Below are positions 7,387-16,182 of a stretch of 64,000 nucleotides of DNA, one piece after another. Source of the DNA: Paraburkholderia sp. UYCP14C (lineage in GTDB: Bacteria > Pseudomonadota > Gammaproteobacteria > Burkholderiales > Burkholderiaceae); NCBI RefSeq assembly GCF_004197395.1, contig NZ_SELS01000010.1, forward strand, positions 142,446 through 206,445, written 5' to 3'. Below the pieces are notes generated by a model. It did not search any database and was not told the DNA's origin. It saw nothing but the letters and a program-made list of their open reading frames with translations. Within the stretch, counting starts at the first letter, position 1. Each line of letters starts with the position of its first letter. Both the position numbers and the translations under genes were made by a program.

Positions 7387-8045
7387 CGTAGGCGGGGTCG
7401 GACGGGGTCGTCACTATAAACCATTGGGGCGGACCGGCGGGCCGCGCGGCGGCCTTGCGCAACGCGCCGGGCGGTCTTTTACGCAGCGCCGGACTGAGTC
7501 GGATTCTGAACCTGGATGCCCGCGGATTCAACGACGATGGGACGCGAGCCGTACCGTCCATCAGCGTCACCATTAATCGTCCGAATATTCAAAGTTCAAA
7601 CCGGTTTTTAATGCGGTTTCAAAATTGTCGGTAGAATTGTCAATGTTAAATGCTTCCCTATTTGCGAATTTGTTGTGAAGAAATATCGACGCATATTCGG
7701 AAGTGAGGCTGCGACTAATCGATGCGTTGCGTGCGTTTCCGCACCAAAGCAATATTCCCGGGCAAAACCGGCCTTATTGCCGAATGAGTTAGTGTTATTC
7801 GGCCAGACGTCTTTCCTCTGCTGTTTTCGCGAGACTTACGGCCGATCGCCCTGGAACATTGGCTGGTGCGATGCTCGCGCATTCCAGTTCGGATCACTTT
7901 GCGTATTGCGTATCTCAATCACGGCGCATTAAGCCGGTCTCATTCCGACATTTCCGATTCACGGATTGCGTAATCCGTACGCCGTGTAACATTGACCGCA
8001 AAATTAATGGATTGCGCTTGTAAATGCAGATTGTTAGATTTCGTT
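7387..8045. other. AT-enriched intergenic region
   Basis: About 660 bp with no supported protein gene. From about 7565 the base composition drops clearly below the surrounding high GC, with many TTAA, AATT and TTGCG words. A frame on the plus strand (7675-7932) encodes a Cys-rich 85-residue peptide but has no ribosome site or domain. The region ends in a promoter-like pair that feeds the small RNA candidate at 8046. Confidence 0.5.
8012..8040 (+). promoter_or_regulatory. Putative promoter of the small RNA candidate
   Basis: TTGCGC (8012-8017) and TAGATT (8035-8040) are spaced by 17 bp, with AT-rich sequence around them. The hexamers are only moderate matches to the sigma-70 consensus. Support comes from the structured RNA and terminator that follow within 90 bp. 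Confidence 0.4.
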
Positions 8046-8122
8046 CTGGCGCATGGTGAACCGGTCCTTTGCCGATATGCGCCGAACCCCCGTTAGCCCG
8101 GCTTCGTGCCGGGCTTTTTTTT
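8046..8122 (+). ncRNA. Candidate small regulatory RNA, about 77 nt
   Basis: Two stem-loops follow each other: GGCGCAT (8048-8054) pairs perfectly with ATGCGCC (8077-8083). After a C-rich single-stranded linker, AGCCCGGC (8095-8102) pairs with GCCGGGCT (8108-8115) and runs into eight T residues (8115-8122). No coding region ends just upstream on the plus strand, so the strong terminator has no protein gene to serve. The layout, with a 5' stem, a linker and a terminator with long U tail, is that of many Hfq-dependent sRNAs. I do not recognise the family, and the 5' end is a guess from the promoter-like pair. Confidence 0.5.
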
Positions 8123-8222
8123 GAATGGACTTACGTGGATGTTTTGAGCTGCCGCAGCGATCTTCACCGCCAATTCACATACGCATCCGATGATGGCGGA
8201 TTATTTTTTCGGCGCGAGGCTC

Positions 8223-8510
8223 ATGAACTGGGTGATCATCTTCGTCGGCGTGTGGGTGATCGCGCTCGTTTTGTTGCTGCTCTTCGCCGCGCGCATCGAT
8301 CCGCGCTCGGGGCGCTGGCGACGCCGCCAGGTGGCGACGCCAAGCGGCGACGCGATCCGGCTGGGTGGCCGCGCGGGCCGCATCGCGCGCCGCCTTTACT
8401 GCTTGCAGCGAATGACCATCGAACGGTTTTTCACGTTAGCACCGAAAATCCCGCCGACCGTGCCGCCCGACGTCCCGCCGTTGTCGACGTCTTTCGAAAT
8501 CACGTCGTAG
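8223..8510 (+). CDS. Possible small single-pass membrane protein (doubtful)
   Basis: ATG 8223 has GAGG four bases upstream and encodes a hydrophobic start, MNWVIIFVGVWVIALVLLLL, then an Arg-rich tail. The last 115 bp run antisense to the better-supported lipoprotein gene at 8396-8722, and the C-terminal sequence there looks like a shadow frame. If real, the gene may be read through past its functional part. I keep it only because of the clean membrane helix and ribosome site. Confidence 0.25.
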   Translation: MNWVIIFVGVWVIALVLLLLFAARIDPRSGRWRRRQVATPSGDAIRLGGRAGRIARRLYCLQRMTIERFFTLAPKIPPTVPPDVPPLSTSFEITS

Positions 8511-8722
8511 CCGTAGTTGCCGCAGGTTTCGCCCGCGCGCTTGTAGCACTCGGCCCAGCTCGTGCTGGCGTCGCTGCCGCTGCAATTGATCGCGAAGCCG
8601 GTGTCGCCACTCGGCAGATAGGTCATCGTGGTCGTGGTCGAGCAGCCGCCGAGGCCGCCGAGCGTCAGCAGGCCAAGACTGATCGCTGCAGCCGTCGCGA
8701 CGCGCGCCAATGGGCTTTTCAT
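8396..8722 (-). CDS. Lipoprotein of unknown function
   Basis: A 108-residue protein with the signal MKSPLARVATAAAISLGLLT and a lipobox ending LGGC. The mature part has conserved-looking cysteines (FAINCSGSDAS, AECYKRAGETCG) and a Gly/Thr-rich segment before VKNRSMVIRCKQ. AAGGAGTCAGAA precedes ATG 8722. Similar small lipoproteins with the pattern WAECYKRAGE..CG are common in Burkholderiales as uncharacterised proteins. Probably anchored in the outer membrane. No function can be given. Confidence 0.8.
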   Translation of the reverse strand: MKSPLARVATAAAISLGLLTLGGLGGCSTTTTMTYLPSGDTGFAINCSGSDASTSWAECYKRAGETCGNYGYDVISKDVDNGGTSGGTVGGIFGANVKNRSMVIRCKQ

Positions 8723-8816
8723 TTCTGACTCCTTGCAAATAGCGGAAGGGCGTGGCGCGCAGCCACGTCGCTTCGAATTGAGCGTTGGTAGCACGGCGGG
8801 TTCCCGCGCCCGTCGC

Positions 8817-9536
8817 CTAGCGCGGCGGCAGTTCCTTCGACGGATCGATCGAGCGGCCCTGGTAGCGAAGCTCGAAGTGCAGCATCACGCGATCGGTATC
8901 GGTGTCGCCCATCTCGGCGATTTTCTGGCCGCGCTTGACCGATTCGCCTTCCTTCACGAACAGCGCGCGATTATGCGCGTAAGCGGTCAGGTAGTCCGCG
9001 TCGTGCTTGAGGATCAGCAGATTGCCGTAGCCGCGCAGGCCGTTGCCCGCATAGACGACGGTACCGGGCGCCGCCGCGACGATGGGCGTGCCGGCCGCCG
9101 CGGAAATATCAATACCCTTCGAGTTGCCGCCGTCGAAACGGCGGAACACGGTGCCGTCGGCCGGCCATACCAGCGAGATCGACGCAGGCGCGGTGGCCGG
9201 CGCCGAGTCGGCGGGCGCAGGTCGCGGCGCAGTCGACGCGCCAGCGCTTGCGGTGGCGTTGCCACCGCCGCTGCGGATCGCGCCGCCCGTCGACGCCGCC
9301 CCGGCTGGCGGCGCGACACGCAGCACCTGGCCCACCTCGATGCTGTCGGGATTGGTCAGGTTGTTCCAACGCGCGATGTTCTGCACCGATTGCCGGTTGC
9401 CGCGCGCGATTTTCGACAGCGTGTCGCCCCGTTCGACCCGGTAGTATCCCGGCCCCACCGGCGCCGAGCCGCACGCGGCGAGCAGCGCGAGCAACGCCGC
9501 GCAGCCGAGTCGTTTGATTGTTGTGGTTTCCAGCAT
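8817..9536 (-). CDS. nlpD: NlpD-like lipoprotein, LysM plus degenerate M23 (LytM) domain
   Basis: A 239-residue envelope lipoprotein (lipobox LLAAC, about residues 17-21). A LysM domain follows, YYRVERGDTLSKIARGN (about 32-75), binding peptidoglycan, then a low-complexity linker and a C-terminal LytM domain from WPADGTVFRRF. The domain keeps the fold (DISAAAGTPIVAAAPGTVVY, MLHFELRYQG) but lacks the zinc-ligand His of the HxxxD motif (SKGIDI instead). NlpD-type proteins are degenerate in the same way; they activate the amidase AmiC during cell separation rather than cut peptidoglycan. In this group nlpD often lies next to surE/pcm/rpoS, but not in this window, so it may be a paralogue. Confidence 0.85.
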   Translation of the reverse strand: MLETTTIKRLGCAALLALLAACGSAPVGPGYYRVERGDTLSKIARGNRQSVQNIARWNNLTNPDSIEVGQVLRVAPPAGAASTGGAIRSGGGNATASAGASTAPRPAPADSAPATAPASISLVWPADGTVFRRFDGGNSKGIDISAAAGTPIVAAAPGTVVYAGNGLRGYGNLLILKHDADYLTAYAHNRALFVKEGESVKRGQKIAEMGDTDTDRVMLHFELRYQGRSIDPSKELPPR

Positions 9537-9696
9537 TGGACCTCGCAAAGCGCTGCCGCGCGCCGATCCCGATCACGCGGCACAGACAGACAAAGCGTTC
9601 GATTCTAACGGTTTTGTGTTGCGCCCCCGGGGAGGGGGCGCGGCGGTGGGCGACCGCTTCGAGCGGTTCGAGCGGTTCGCCGCCGGCGCCAGCGTC

Positions 9697-10605
9697 TCAG
9701 CTGGTCTTCTCGACGGTGATGCGCAGTGCCGCCGTTTCGGTCTGACCCGGCTCGAGCCAGCGCAAACCCCGGCCGTTATGGATCGCATCGGGCAGCCCAA
9801 GCCACGGCTCCACGCAGTAAAAGTCCGACTGCGGCGTCTCGGTCCACGTCGTCACCGAGTACCAGGGCACCGAGCCCGGCCGCTGCAGATCGATCGTGAT
9901 CACGCGGTTGATGCCAGGCGCGTCGACCCGCACCGGCCGATCCGGCGTGCCGATCAGGCAATGGAAGCGGTCGTAGATGCGGTCTTCGTCGAGCGTGTAG
10001 CTCGCTTCGCCCGGCTCGGCGGGGCTGATCGAGCCGTCCTCGAGCTGACGGCAGCGCTCGGTGCGCGGCAGCTCGAGCGTCGTCTGCGCGCGCTGCGTAT
10101 GCGGCAGCGTGAAGTAGAAGTGATGGCCGGCGTAGTAGGGCAGGCGCGTGTCGCCGGTATTGGTGGTGGTGAGCGTCACGTCGAGCGTGCGCGGATCGAC
10201 CAGTTCGTAGGCGGCCTCGAAGCGAAAGCCGAACGGATAAAAGCCGCGGGTCGCTTCGCTGTCGGTCAGGACCATGCGCAGCCCGGCGCCATGCACGTCG
10301 GCGTGGGGCTCGAACGGCAGGTCGCGCGCGAAGCCGTGCATCGGCAGCTCGCGCACGGTGCCCTGCGCGTCACGCCAATAGCCGATCTTGCCGTCGACGC
10401 GGTGACGGCCGAGAAACGGAAACAGCAGCGGATTGCCGCCGCGAATCCGCGCGGGCACGCTCCAGTCGGCGTGCTCGGGCCAGTGAATCACCTCTTCGCC
10501 GTCGATCGTCCATGACAGCAGACGGCCGCCGGCCTGCGGCGAAAAGCGGAGCACGGAGGCGTCCTGGGCGATCTCGAGAATGTCCTGTTCCGGGGAGAGG
10601 GGCAT
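9697..10605 (-). CDS. Aldose 1-epimerase family protein (galactose mutarotase-like)
   Basis: A 302-residue beta-sandwich protein of the aldose-epimerase superfamily, which interconverts alpha and beta anomers of sugars or sugar phosphates. Characteristic segments are GGRLLSWTIDGEEVIHW, GGNPLLFPFLGRH, ELPMHGFARDLPF with the catalytic-type His, LPYYAGHHFYFTLP with the second His pair, and FYCVEPWLGLPDAI with the Glu base. The family includes YeaD-type hexose-6-phosphate mutarotases, and the sequence does not tell which sugar is used. ATG 10605 has no clear ribosome site. A TTG at 10644 in frame is an alternative start. Confidence 0.85.
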   Translation of the reverse strand: MPLSPEQDILEIAQDASVLRFSPQAGGRLLSWTIDGEEVIHWPEHADWSVPARIRGGNPLLFPFLGRHRVDGKIGYWRDAQGTVRELPMHGFARDLPFEPHADVHGAGLRMVLTDSEATRGFYPFGFRFEAAYELVDPRTLDVTLTTTNTGDTRLPYYAGHHFYFTLPHTQRAQTTLELPRTERCRQLEDGSISPAEPGEASYTLDEDRIYDRFHCLIGTPDRPVRVDAPGINRVITIDLQRPGSVPWYSVTTWTETPQSDFYCVEPWLGLPDAIHNGRGLRWLEPGQTETAALRITVEKTS

Positions 10606-10865
10606 GGTCAATAGGTAGCCAGATAGAGGTTGAGGGTCGCGCAAAGCTGCCGTGGGGCTGGCCGCTGCGCCTGCACCGAAGCGGCGTTTTGCGCCACTCG
10701 CCGCGACTGCGTCACGCGCGGCGAAACCGCGATTTTGCGCTGCTTTACGCTACGGGGAAACCCTTCCCGGGAAATTGCGGGTGTCGGAAAAGCGCGAATC
10801 CTAACGATAATCCGTCTGCGCGTCCGGTCAATCCGACTCCCGGGCGAATCGGCTCAGGAGGCATC

Positions 10866-10952
10866 ATGGATCTCGCAATGGCAATGGCAGTGGCATTGTT
10901 CGGTATATTCACAGCTAGCACGTACTTCTTCTTCCACTCGCTTAAGCGCTGA
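10866..10952 (+). CDS. 28-residue membrane peptide
   Basis: Perfect Shine-Dalgarno AGGAGG (10856-10861) sits four bases before an ATG that opens a 28-codon frame, MDLAMAMAVALFGIFTASTY followed by FFFHSLKR. It has one transmembrane helix flanked by Asp at the start and a His-Ser-Leu-Lys-Arg end, so the N-terminus would face the periplasm under the positive-inside rule. The gene is isolated between the divergent epimerase gene and uppP. A GATAAT at 10806-10811 could be a -10. I do not recognise the family. Confidence 0.6.
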   Translation: MDLAMAMAVALFGIFTASTYFFFHSLKR

Positions 10953-11086
10953 TCCCGCCGGTTTCATTCCCCGTCTTTCGCAGCACGCGCGCGACGAATC
11001 CGCCGCCCGCTTTCTTGCTCACGTGTGACAACTGTGTCGAGTTGTGACGCGGCGCGTCAATATTTCCCCGAATGTGGCCTAACCGC

Positions 11087-11115
11087 TTGGCGCCGACTTT
11101 GCAGCCAGGCATAAT
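11087..11115 (+). promoter_or_regulatory. Sigma-70 promoter of uppP
   Basis: TTGGCG (11087-11092) and CATAAT (11110-11115) are spaced by 17 bp, 78 bp upstream of the uppP start codon. Confidence 0.65.
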
Positions 11116-11192
11116 CGGTGCGCTTTTTCACGCGCCGTTCTCCTTTTGTGCGGCGCGCAGTTTCCTGACACTTTGCTTACAAGGACCGCCGC

Positions 11193-12023
11193 GTGAACCT
11201 CTCGTTTCTGATTTTTCTGAGCGTATTGCAAGGCGTTACCGAACTGTTTCCGGTAAGCAGCCTCGGCCACACGCTGCTCGTGCCCGCGGTGTTCGGCATG
11301 CATATCGATAAGCATGCGCCGCAACTGCTGCCGTTCCTCGTCGCGCTACACCTCGGCACCGCGTTCGCGCTGCTGTGGTACTTCCGCGAGCGCTGGTGCG
11401 CGCTGGTGCGCGGTTTCTTCGCGTCGCTCGGCGGCCGCCGCAACGACGACGGTCACATGATGTGGGCGTTGATCATCGGTACCATTCCCGCGGGTCTCGT
11501 CGGTCTCGTGCTGGAAAAACGCCTCGAGGCGCTTTTTCACGATCTGCGGATCGTCGCGATTGCGTTGATCGTCAACGGCGGGCTGCTGTGGTTCGGCGAC
11601 CGTCTGCAACGCGCTCGCGCGCATCAGGCGCCGGAAAAGCTGACGTTTCGCCAGGCGTTCTTCGTCGGCCTCGCGCAGATCGGCGCGCTGATTCCGGGCT
11701 TCTCGCGCAGCGGTCTGACGATGATCGCCGGCAATGCGGCCGGCCTCACCACCGAGAAAGCCGCCGAGTTTTCGTTTTTGCTCGGCACGCCGATCATTTT
11801 CGCGGCTGGCGTACTCGAACTGCCGAAGCTGCTTCAAGCGCCGAGCCAGCTTGTCGACGCGGTGCTCGGCGGCGTGCTGACCGCGATCGCGGCGTACCTG
11901 AGCGTGCGTTTCCTGATGCGCTATTTCGAAGGCCGCGGACGTCTCGCGTCGTTCGGCGTGTACTGCGCGATCGCCGGTATCGTGTTCCTCGGCTGGTTCC
12001 TGCTGCATCCGCAACCGGTCTGA
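11193..12023 (+). CDS. uppP: Undecaprenyl-diphosphate phosphatase
   Basis: UppP (BacA) recycles the lipid carrier of peptidoglycan and O-antigen synthesis by hydrolysing undecaprenyl diphosphate at the inner membrane; overproduction gives bacitracin resistance. The 276-residue length is standard. The family motifs are present: the glutamate-rich [13 protein letters not shown] at about 15-27 and [18 protein letters not shown] near 165-182, with the conserved Arg-Ser-Gly. Seven to eight membrane helices are visible. Translation starts at GTG 11193 with AAGGA upstream. In this genus group the gene is usually a single unit, and here it is followed by tRNA-Arg. Confidence 0.97.
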   Translation: MNLSFLIFLSVLQGVTELFPVSSLGHTLLVPAVFGMHIDKHAPQLLPFLVALHLGTAFALLWYFRERWCALVRGFFASLGGRRNDDGHMMWALIIGTIPAGLVGLVLEKRLEALFHDLRIVAIALIVNGGLLWFGDRLQRARAHQAPEKLTFRQAFFVGLAQIGALIPGFSRSGLTMIAGNAAGLTTEKAAEFSFLLGTPIIFAAGVLELPKLLQAPSQLVDAVLGGVLTAIAAYLSVRFLMRYFEGRGRLASFGVYCAIAGIVFLGWFLLHPQPV

Positions 12024-12142
12024 GCGGCCGGGTCGATCGGTTATAATCCGGGCCCGGTTGGTTGCAGGTCAGTTAGAATTTTAGTTTGTGGCAAATCGGG
12101 CGGCTCGCTGCGAGTGCCGGTTGTATGCAGATATCGATCCAT

Positions 12143-12219
12143 ACGGCAGTAGCTCAGCTGGATAGAGCATCGGCCTTCTAAGCCGAGGGTCGGGGGTTCG
12201 AGCCCCTCCTGCCGTACCA
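12143..12219 (+). tRNA. tRNA-Arg (anticodon TCT)
   Basis: The acceptor stem ACGGCAG pairs with CTGCCGT and CCA is encoded at 12217-12219. The anticodon stem TCGGC/GCCGA encloses loop CTTCTAA, giving TCT, which reads the rare AGA codon (and AGG by wobble). A TATAAT at 12042-12047 may serve as -10 but lies about 95 bp upstream with a poor -35. Confidence 0.98.
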
Positions 12220-12228
12220 GAATCATCG

Positions 12229-12266
12229 AAGGGTTACAGGCCTCGCGCCTGTAACCCTTTTTTTTA
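12229..12266. terminator. Terminator after tRNA-Arg
   Basis: AAGGGTTACAGG (12229-12240) pairs with CCTGTAACCCTT (12248-12259), followed by a run of eight T. The 12-bp stem also starts with AA on the left, so it may work for the convergent amidohydrolase gene too. Confidence 0.92.
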
Positions 12267-12290
12267 CTGTCGTTTCGCGCCTCGCGCTGA

Positions 12291-13799
12291 TCAGTTGAAC
12301 GCCACGTCCAGCGTGTTCTTGTAGATCCGCCCATCTTTCATGATGACCGCGAGGTTGCTGCCCGGATCGGCGAGCAGCTGAATGTTGGCGAGCGGGTCGC
12401 CTCTGACGATCAGCAGGTCCGCGAGCGCACCCTCCTCGATTACGCCGAGCTTGCCGGGGTAGGGGTTGCGTGGCCCCGCCATCGCGAGCAGTTCCGCATT
12501 GGTGCTCGTCGCCATCGTCAGCACGTCGGCGGCTTCGTACCAGCGCGTCATCTTCGCGAGCTGGGCGCCCTGGCGCGTCGCGAGCTTCGCGTCGAATAGC
12601 GTATCGGTGCCCCACGCGGTCTTCAGACCGTGTTTCTTCGCGAGCGCGTAGGCGGTATCCGTGCCATTCGACATCTCGATCTGCTTCGCGCGGCTAGGCG
12701 ATCCCGCAGGAAAGAAGATCGCGTCCTCGTCGTCGAGAAACGGTTGCAGGCTGAGCCAGATGCCTTCGCCGGCGAGCAGCCTGGCGGTTTCCTCGTTCAT
12801 CAGCTGGCCGTGCTCGATGCAGCGCACGCCGCCGCGCACCGCGGTCTGGATCGCGCGCGGCATGTACGCGTGCACGGCCACGTAGGTGCCCCAGTTTTCG
12901 GCGGCGTCGACGGCCGCGCGAAACTCGGCCTCCGTGTATTGCGACACGTCGAGCGGGTCGTAGCTGGACGCGACGCCGCCGCCGGCCGCGAGCTTCAACT
13001 GACTCGCGCCGAGCATCAGCTGCTCGCGCGCGCGTTTGAGAATCTCGGATGTGCCGTCGGCGATCGCGCCTGCGCCCAGCACCTCGCCGCGCGAAGGCGA
13101 CTGCCCCGGATACGACGGAACCTCGAACGCCATGCGAAAGTCGCCGTGCCCCGAGGTCTGCGAGATCATCGCGCCCGACGGCCAGATGCGCGGCCCCGGC
13201 ATCATGCCGATGTCGATGGCCTTCTTCAGCGAAAACGCCGGACCGGCCATGTCGCGGATGCTCGTGAAGCCTCGCATCAGCATGCGTTCGGCTTCGCTCG
13301 CCGCGGCGAGGTGGATGAAGCCGATGTCGGCGACCATCAGCTGGGGCATCGACAGCGAGGCCATCATGATGTGCGCGTGCGCATCGATGAGACCCGGCAT
13401 CAGCGTATGTCCGCTGCCGTTCACCACCTGCATGCCGTCTAGGGTCTGGCCGTCGTCGGGTTCGACCGCGGCGATCCGGTTGCCGTCGACGATCACGCGA
13501 TAGCCGCTCTTCAGCGTTTTGCTCTTGCCGTCGAAGAGACGAAGGTTCGTGAACACGACGCGCAGCGGTTGGGTCTTCGAGCCGGCCGAGGCGCCGGGCT
13601 GCGGGGCGGCCGCAGAGCTGGCCAGGATGCCGTGAGGGGCGAGCGGAGAGGGGTGACTGAAAGACGGCTCGATCGACCGATCGGGCGCCTCGTGGTGCAG
13701 TTGATCGAGACGCGCGTTGAGCCGCAGAAAGGACGGACTGTGGCAGATACATCCCCAGCCGGCGGCGCGTGCGTGAGCTTGCGATGCTTGCATTTCCAT
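12291..13799 (-). CDS. Metal-dependent amidohydrolase family protein
   Basis: A 502-residue member of the amidohydrolase superfamily (imidazolonepropionase / Xaa-Pro dipeptidase-like subgroup). The outer beta-sandwich part reads TNLRLFDGKSKTLKSGYRVI, then the metal site HTLMPGLIDAHAHIMMAS (about residues 130-147). A QLKLAAGGG strand, the histidines VAVHAYMPRAIQ and CIEHGQLM, and the catalytic Asp region AWGTDTLFDAK follow. The closing segment PGKLGVIEEGALADLLIVRGDP is typical. About 75 N-terminal residues (Cys/His/Pro-rich) precede the domain and look unstructured, so a later start is possible. It is convergent with tRNA-Arg, and the substrate cannot be told from sequence. Confidence 0.88.
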   Translation of the reverse strand: MEMQASQAHARAAGWGCICHSPSFLRLNARLDQLHHEAPDRSIEPSFSHPSPLAPHGILASSAAAPQPGASAGSKTQPLRVVFTNLRLFDGKSKTLKSGYRVIVDGNRIAAVEPDDGQTLDGMQVVNGSGHTLMPGLIDAHAHIMMASLSMPQLMVADIGFIHLAAASEAERMLMRGFTSIRDMAGPAFSLKKAIDIGMMPGPRIWPSGAMISQTSGHGDFRMAFEVPSYPGQSPSRGEVLGAGAIADGTSEILKRAREQLMLGASQLKLAAGGGVASSYDPLDVSQYTEAEFRAAVDAAENWGTYVAVHAYMPRAIQTAVRGGVRCIEHGQLMNEETARLLAGEGIWLSLQPFLDDEDAIFFPAGSPSRAKQIEMSNGTDTAYALAKKHGLKTAWGTDTLFDAKLATRQGAQLAKMTRWYEAADVLTMATSTNAELLAMAGPRNPYPGKLGVIEEGALADLLIVRGDPLANIQLLADPGSNLAVIMKDGRIYKNTLDVAFN

Positions 13800-14059
13800 T
13801 CGAGACTCCAGGGCTCAAAAGGGGGCGCGGCCGCCGACACAATGCGGCGCCGGGACAGACGTTCATCATGCAATCGACGCATCTTAGCAGCATGTTTTGG
13901 CGGCGCGATAGCCGATGCGCGCGTGTCCGCGGCTGCCTCGCGTGCCGTGTCGGGCCGTCATCGCACCGCTCGCTTCGGGTGTTTCCCGACTCAGGAAATC
14001 GCGCTCGACGCCGTTAATTCGACAGAACCGTCTGACGCGCCGTGATTGGAGGAACCCGC

Positions 14060-15625
14060 GTGAACCGACTCAGCCTCAACACCAAACTCTGGCTCGCGCT
14101 GCTGATTACGTGGCTCGGCCTGCTCGGCCTCGGCGGCTGGGCCGCGTGGCAGTCGCGCGCGACGATGCTCGCCGAGCGCAAGTCGGCCGTGCAGAACGTC
14201 GTCGAGAGCGCGTACGGCATCGTCGCCGACTACGCGCAGCGCGCCGACCAGCACGAGCTCACGCCCGAACAGGCGCGGCAGCAGGCACTGGCGCGCCTGT
14301 CCGCGATGCGCTATCCGGGCAGCGGCTACATGATCGTGTCGACCGCCACGCCGGTCGTGATCATGCATCCGGTGCTCGCCGATCTGCGCAACAAGGACGT
14401 CTCTCACTACGCGGACAGCGACGGCAAGCTGCTGTTCGTCGAGATGGTCAAGGTCGCCCAGGCGCAGGGTCAGGGCTTCGTCGATTACATGGGGCGGCTC
14501 GCCGGCAACAACGAGCGCGTGCCGAAGATCAGCTTCGTGAAGCGCTTTGCGGCGTGGGACTGGTATCTGATTTCGGGCGTCTACGTGAACGACATCGACG
14601 CTGCGTTCCGCGCCGACCTGTTGCGCTATCTGCTGACGATCCTCGTGATCGGCAGCTTCAGCACCCTCGCGCTCGTGCTGATCATCCGCAACGTGAAGCG
14701 CAGCCTCGGCGGCGAGCCGGCCTATGCGGCAAGCGTCGCGGAGACCATCGCCGACGGCGATCTGTCGTGCCCGGTCGCGCTCGCCGGCGACGATCAGCAG
14801 AGCATGCTGTTCGCGATGCAGCGCATGCAAAGCCGCCTCGCCGACGCGATCCGGCGCATTCGCGGCGGCACCGAAACGATCACCGTCGCGGCCGAAGAGA
14901 TCGCCGCGGGCAATCTCGATCTGTCGGCGCGAACCGAACAGCAGGCCTCGTCGCTCGGCGAAACGGCCGCGAGCATGGAGCAGCTGACGGCGACCGTCAA
15001 GCAGAACGCCGACAACGCGCTGCAGGCCAATCGGATGGCGCGCTCCGCGTCGCAGCTCGCGGGCGAGGGCGGCGAGGCCGTGCAGCACGTGGTCGCGAAC
15101 ATGCAGAGCATCGCGGCGAGCTCGGCGCGGGTGGTCGATATCATCGGCGTGATCGAGAGCATCGCGTTTCAGACCAACATCCTCGCGCTGAACGCGGCTG
15201 TCGAAGCCGCGCGCGCCGGCGAGGAGGGCCGCGGCTTCGCGGTCGTCGCGGGCGAAGTGCGCAATCTCGCGCGCCGCAGCGCCGATGCGGCCAAGGAGAT
15301 CAAGACGCTGATCGAGGATTCGGTCGCGCGCGTCGGCAGCGGCAAGGCGCTCGTCGAGAAAGCGGGCGGCACGATGGAGTCGCTCGTCGATGCGGTGAAG
15401 CGCGTGACCGACATCATCAGCGAGATTTCCGCCGCATCCGACGAGCAGAGCCGCGGCATCGAGCAGGTCAATCTCGCGATCGCGCAGATGGACGAGACCA
15501 CCCAGCAGAACGCGGCGATGGTCGAGCAGGCGGCGGCCGCCGCGCAGTCGATGCAGGAACAGGCGCAGATGCTGCGCGACGTCGTCAACATGTTCCGCCT
15601 GCAAGGGACGACCGCCGCGCGTTGA
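14060..15625 (+). CDS. Methyl-accepting chemotaxis protein with a single Cache domain
   Basis: A 521-residue chemoreceptor. A first membrane helix ([15 protein letters not shown], about 10-30) is followed by a periplasmic sCache_2-type domain with [24 protein letters not shown] and [16 protein letters not shown], then a second helix ([19 protein letters not shown], about 190-210). A HAMP segment and the cytoplasmic signalling coiled coil follow, with the hairpin-tip motif [20 protein letters not shown]. sCache_2 domains commonly sense small carboxylates. No CheR-tethering pentapeptide ends the protein. GTG 14060 follows GGAGGAA, which decides against the in-frame GTG at 14042. Confidence 0.94.
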   Translation: MNRLSLNTKLWLALLITWLGLLGLGGWAAWQSRATMLAERKSAVQNVVESAYGIVADYAQRADQHELTPEQARQQALARLSAMRYPGSGYMIVSTATPVVIMHPVLADLRNKDVSHYADSDGKLLFVEMVKVAQAQGQGFVDYMGRLAGNNERVPKISFVKRFAAWDWYLISGVYVNDIDAAFRADLLRYLLTILVIGSFSTLALVLIIRNVKRSLGGEPAYAASVAETIADGDLSCPVALAGDDQQSMLFAMQRMQSRLADAIRRIRGGTETITVAAEEIAAGNLDLSARTEQQASSLGETAASMEQLTATVKQNADNALQANRMARSASQLAGEGGEAVQHVVANMQSIAASSARVVDIIGVIESIAFQTNILALNAAVEAARAGEEGRGFAVVAGEVRNLARRSADAAKEIKTLIEDSVARVGSGKALVEKAGGTMESLVDAVKRVTDIISEISAASDEQSRGIEQVNLAIAQMDETTQQNAAMVEQAAAAAQSMQEQAQMLRDVVNMFRLQGTTAAR

Positions 15626-15752
15626 GGGCCGCGCGTTTAGGGGCGCCCGAGGACGCGCTGCCTGCCGAAGTGTGCATGCTATGCTTTTGAGGTCAGGATC
15701 AAGAGCCGCCGGGCGCCGTTGCGCGCGGTGCACACTTCGAGGAGAGTCCTTC

Positions 15753-16136
15753 ATGTCGATGCGAACCCGTGTGCTATTCCACCTCAGTGCCGCCGGGCTG
15801 CTGCTCGGCGCGGCGGTCGGCGCCCAAGCGGCGAACCTCGCCTTTCTGAACGACACGCCGATCACCTACATGCATCAGCGCGACAACGACTCGATCAAGC
15901 AGGCGGTCATGAGCGCACTCAACGACAGGAAGGACGGCGACAGCTTCACCTGGGTCAACGACGGCACCGGCAACAGCGTGAGGATCGACGCGAACATCAC
16001 GATGGACAGCACCTCGACCGACGGTGGGCGCACCTGCCGCACCCTCGGGGTCGTCCTCAGTGCGAAAGGGCAATCGATGAATCTGCGTCCGAACTTCTGC
16101 AAGGTGGGCGGCGCCTGGCAGCTGCAGAAGCGTTGA
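15753..16136 (+). CDS. Exported surface-antigen-like protein
   Basis: A 127-residue protein with a cleavable signal, MSMRTRVLFHLSAAGLLLGA then AVGAQA, and a mature domain that reads DNDSIKQAVMSALND, GDSFTWVNDGTGNS, then GRTCRTLGVVLSAKGQ and PNFCKVGGAWQL. The order of a W-x-N-x-x-S/T-G-N strand, a CR pair and a final C-x-x-x-G-x-W strand matches the 17-kDa surface antigen / RT821-like outer-membrane domain. The two cysteines may form a disulphide. GAGGAGA precedes the ATG. The role is unknown. Confidence 0.7.
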   Translation: MSMRTRVLFHLSAAGLLLGAAVGAQAANLAFLNDTPITYMHQRDNDSIKQAVMSALNDRKDGDSFTWVNDGTGNSVRIDANITMDSTSTDGGRTCRTLGVVLSAKGQSMNLRPNFCKVGGAWQLQKR

Positions 16137-16182
16137 GCATGCGCGAGTGCGGCGACGGGAGTGTTTGCAGTGAGGCTGTCCG

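Noticed and set aside
7082-7573. Long N-terminus of the MATE frame
   Set aside because: It overlaps the whole DUF2288 gene in another frame and has Arg/Pro-rich non-membrane composition; the TTG at 7081 with AGGAG explains the start.
7675-7932. 85-residue Cys-containing frame in the AT-rich gap
   Set aside because: No ribosome site, GTG start and no recognisable domain; likely chance in lower-GC DNA.
9629-9655. GCGCCCCC / GGGGGCGC stem between the epimerase gene and nlpD
   Set aside because: No T-run follows on either strand and the stem is simply part of a GC-rich run; not enough to call a terminator.
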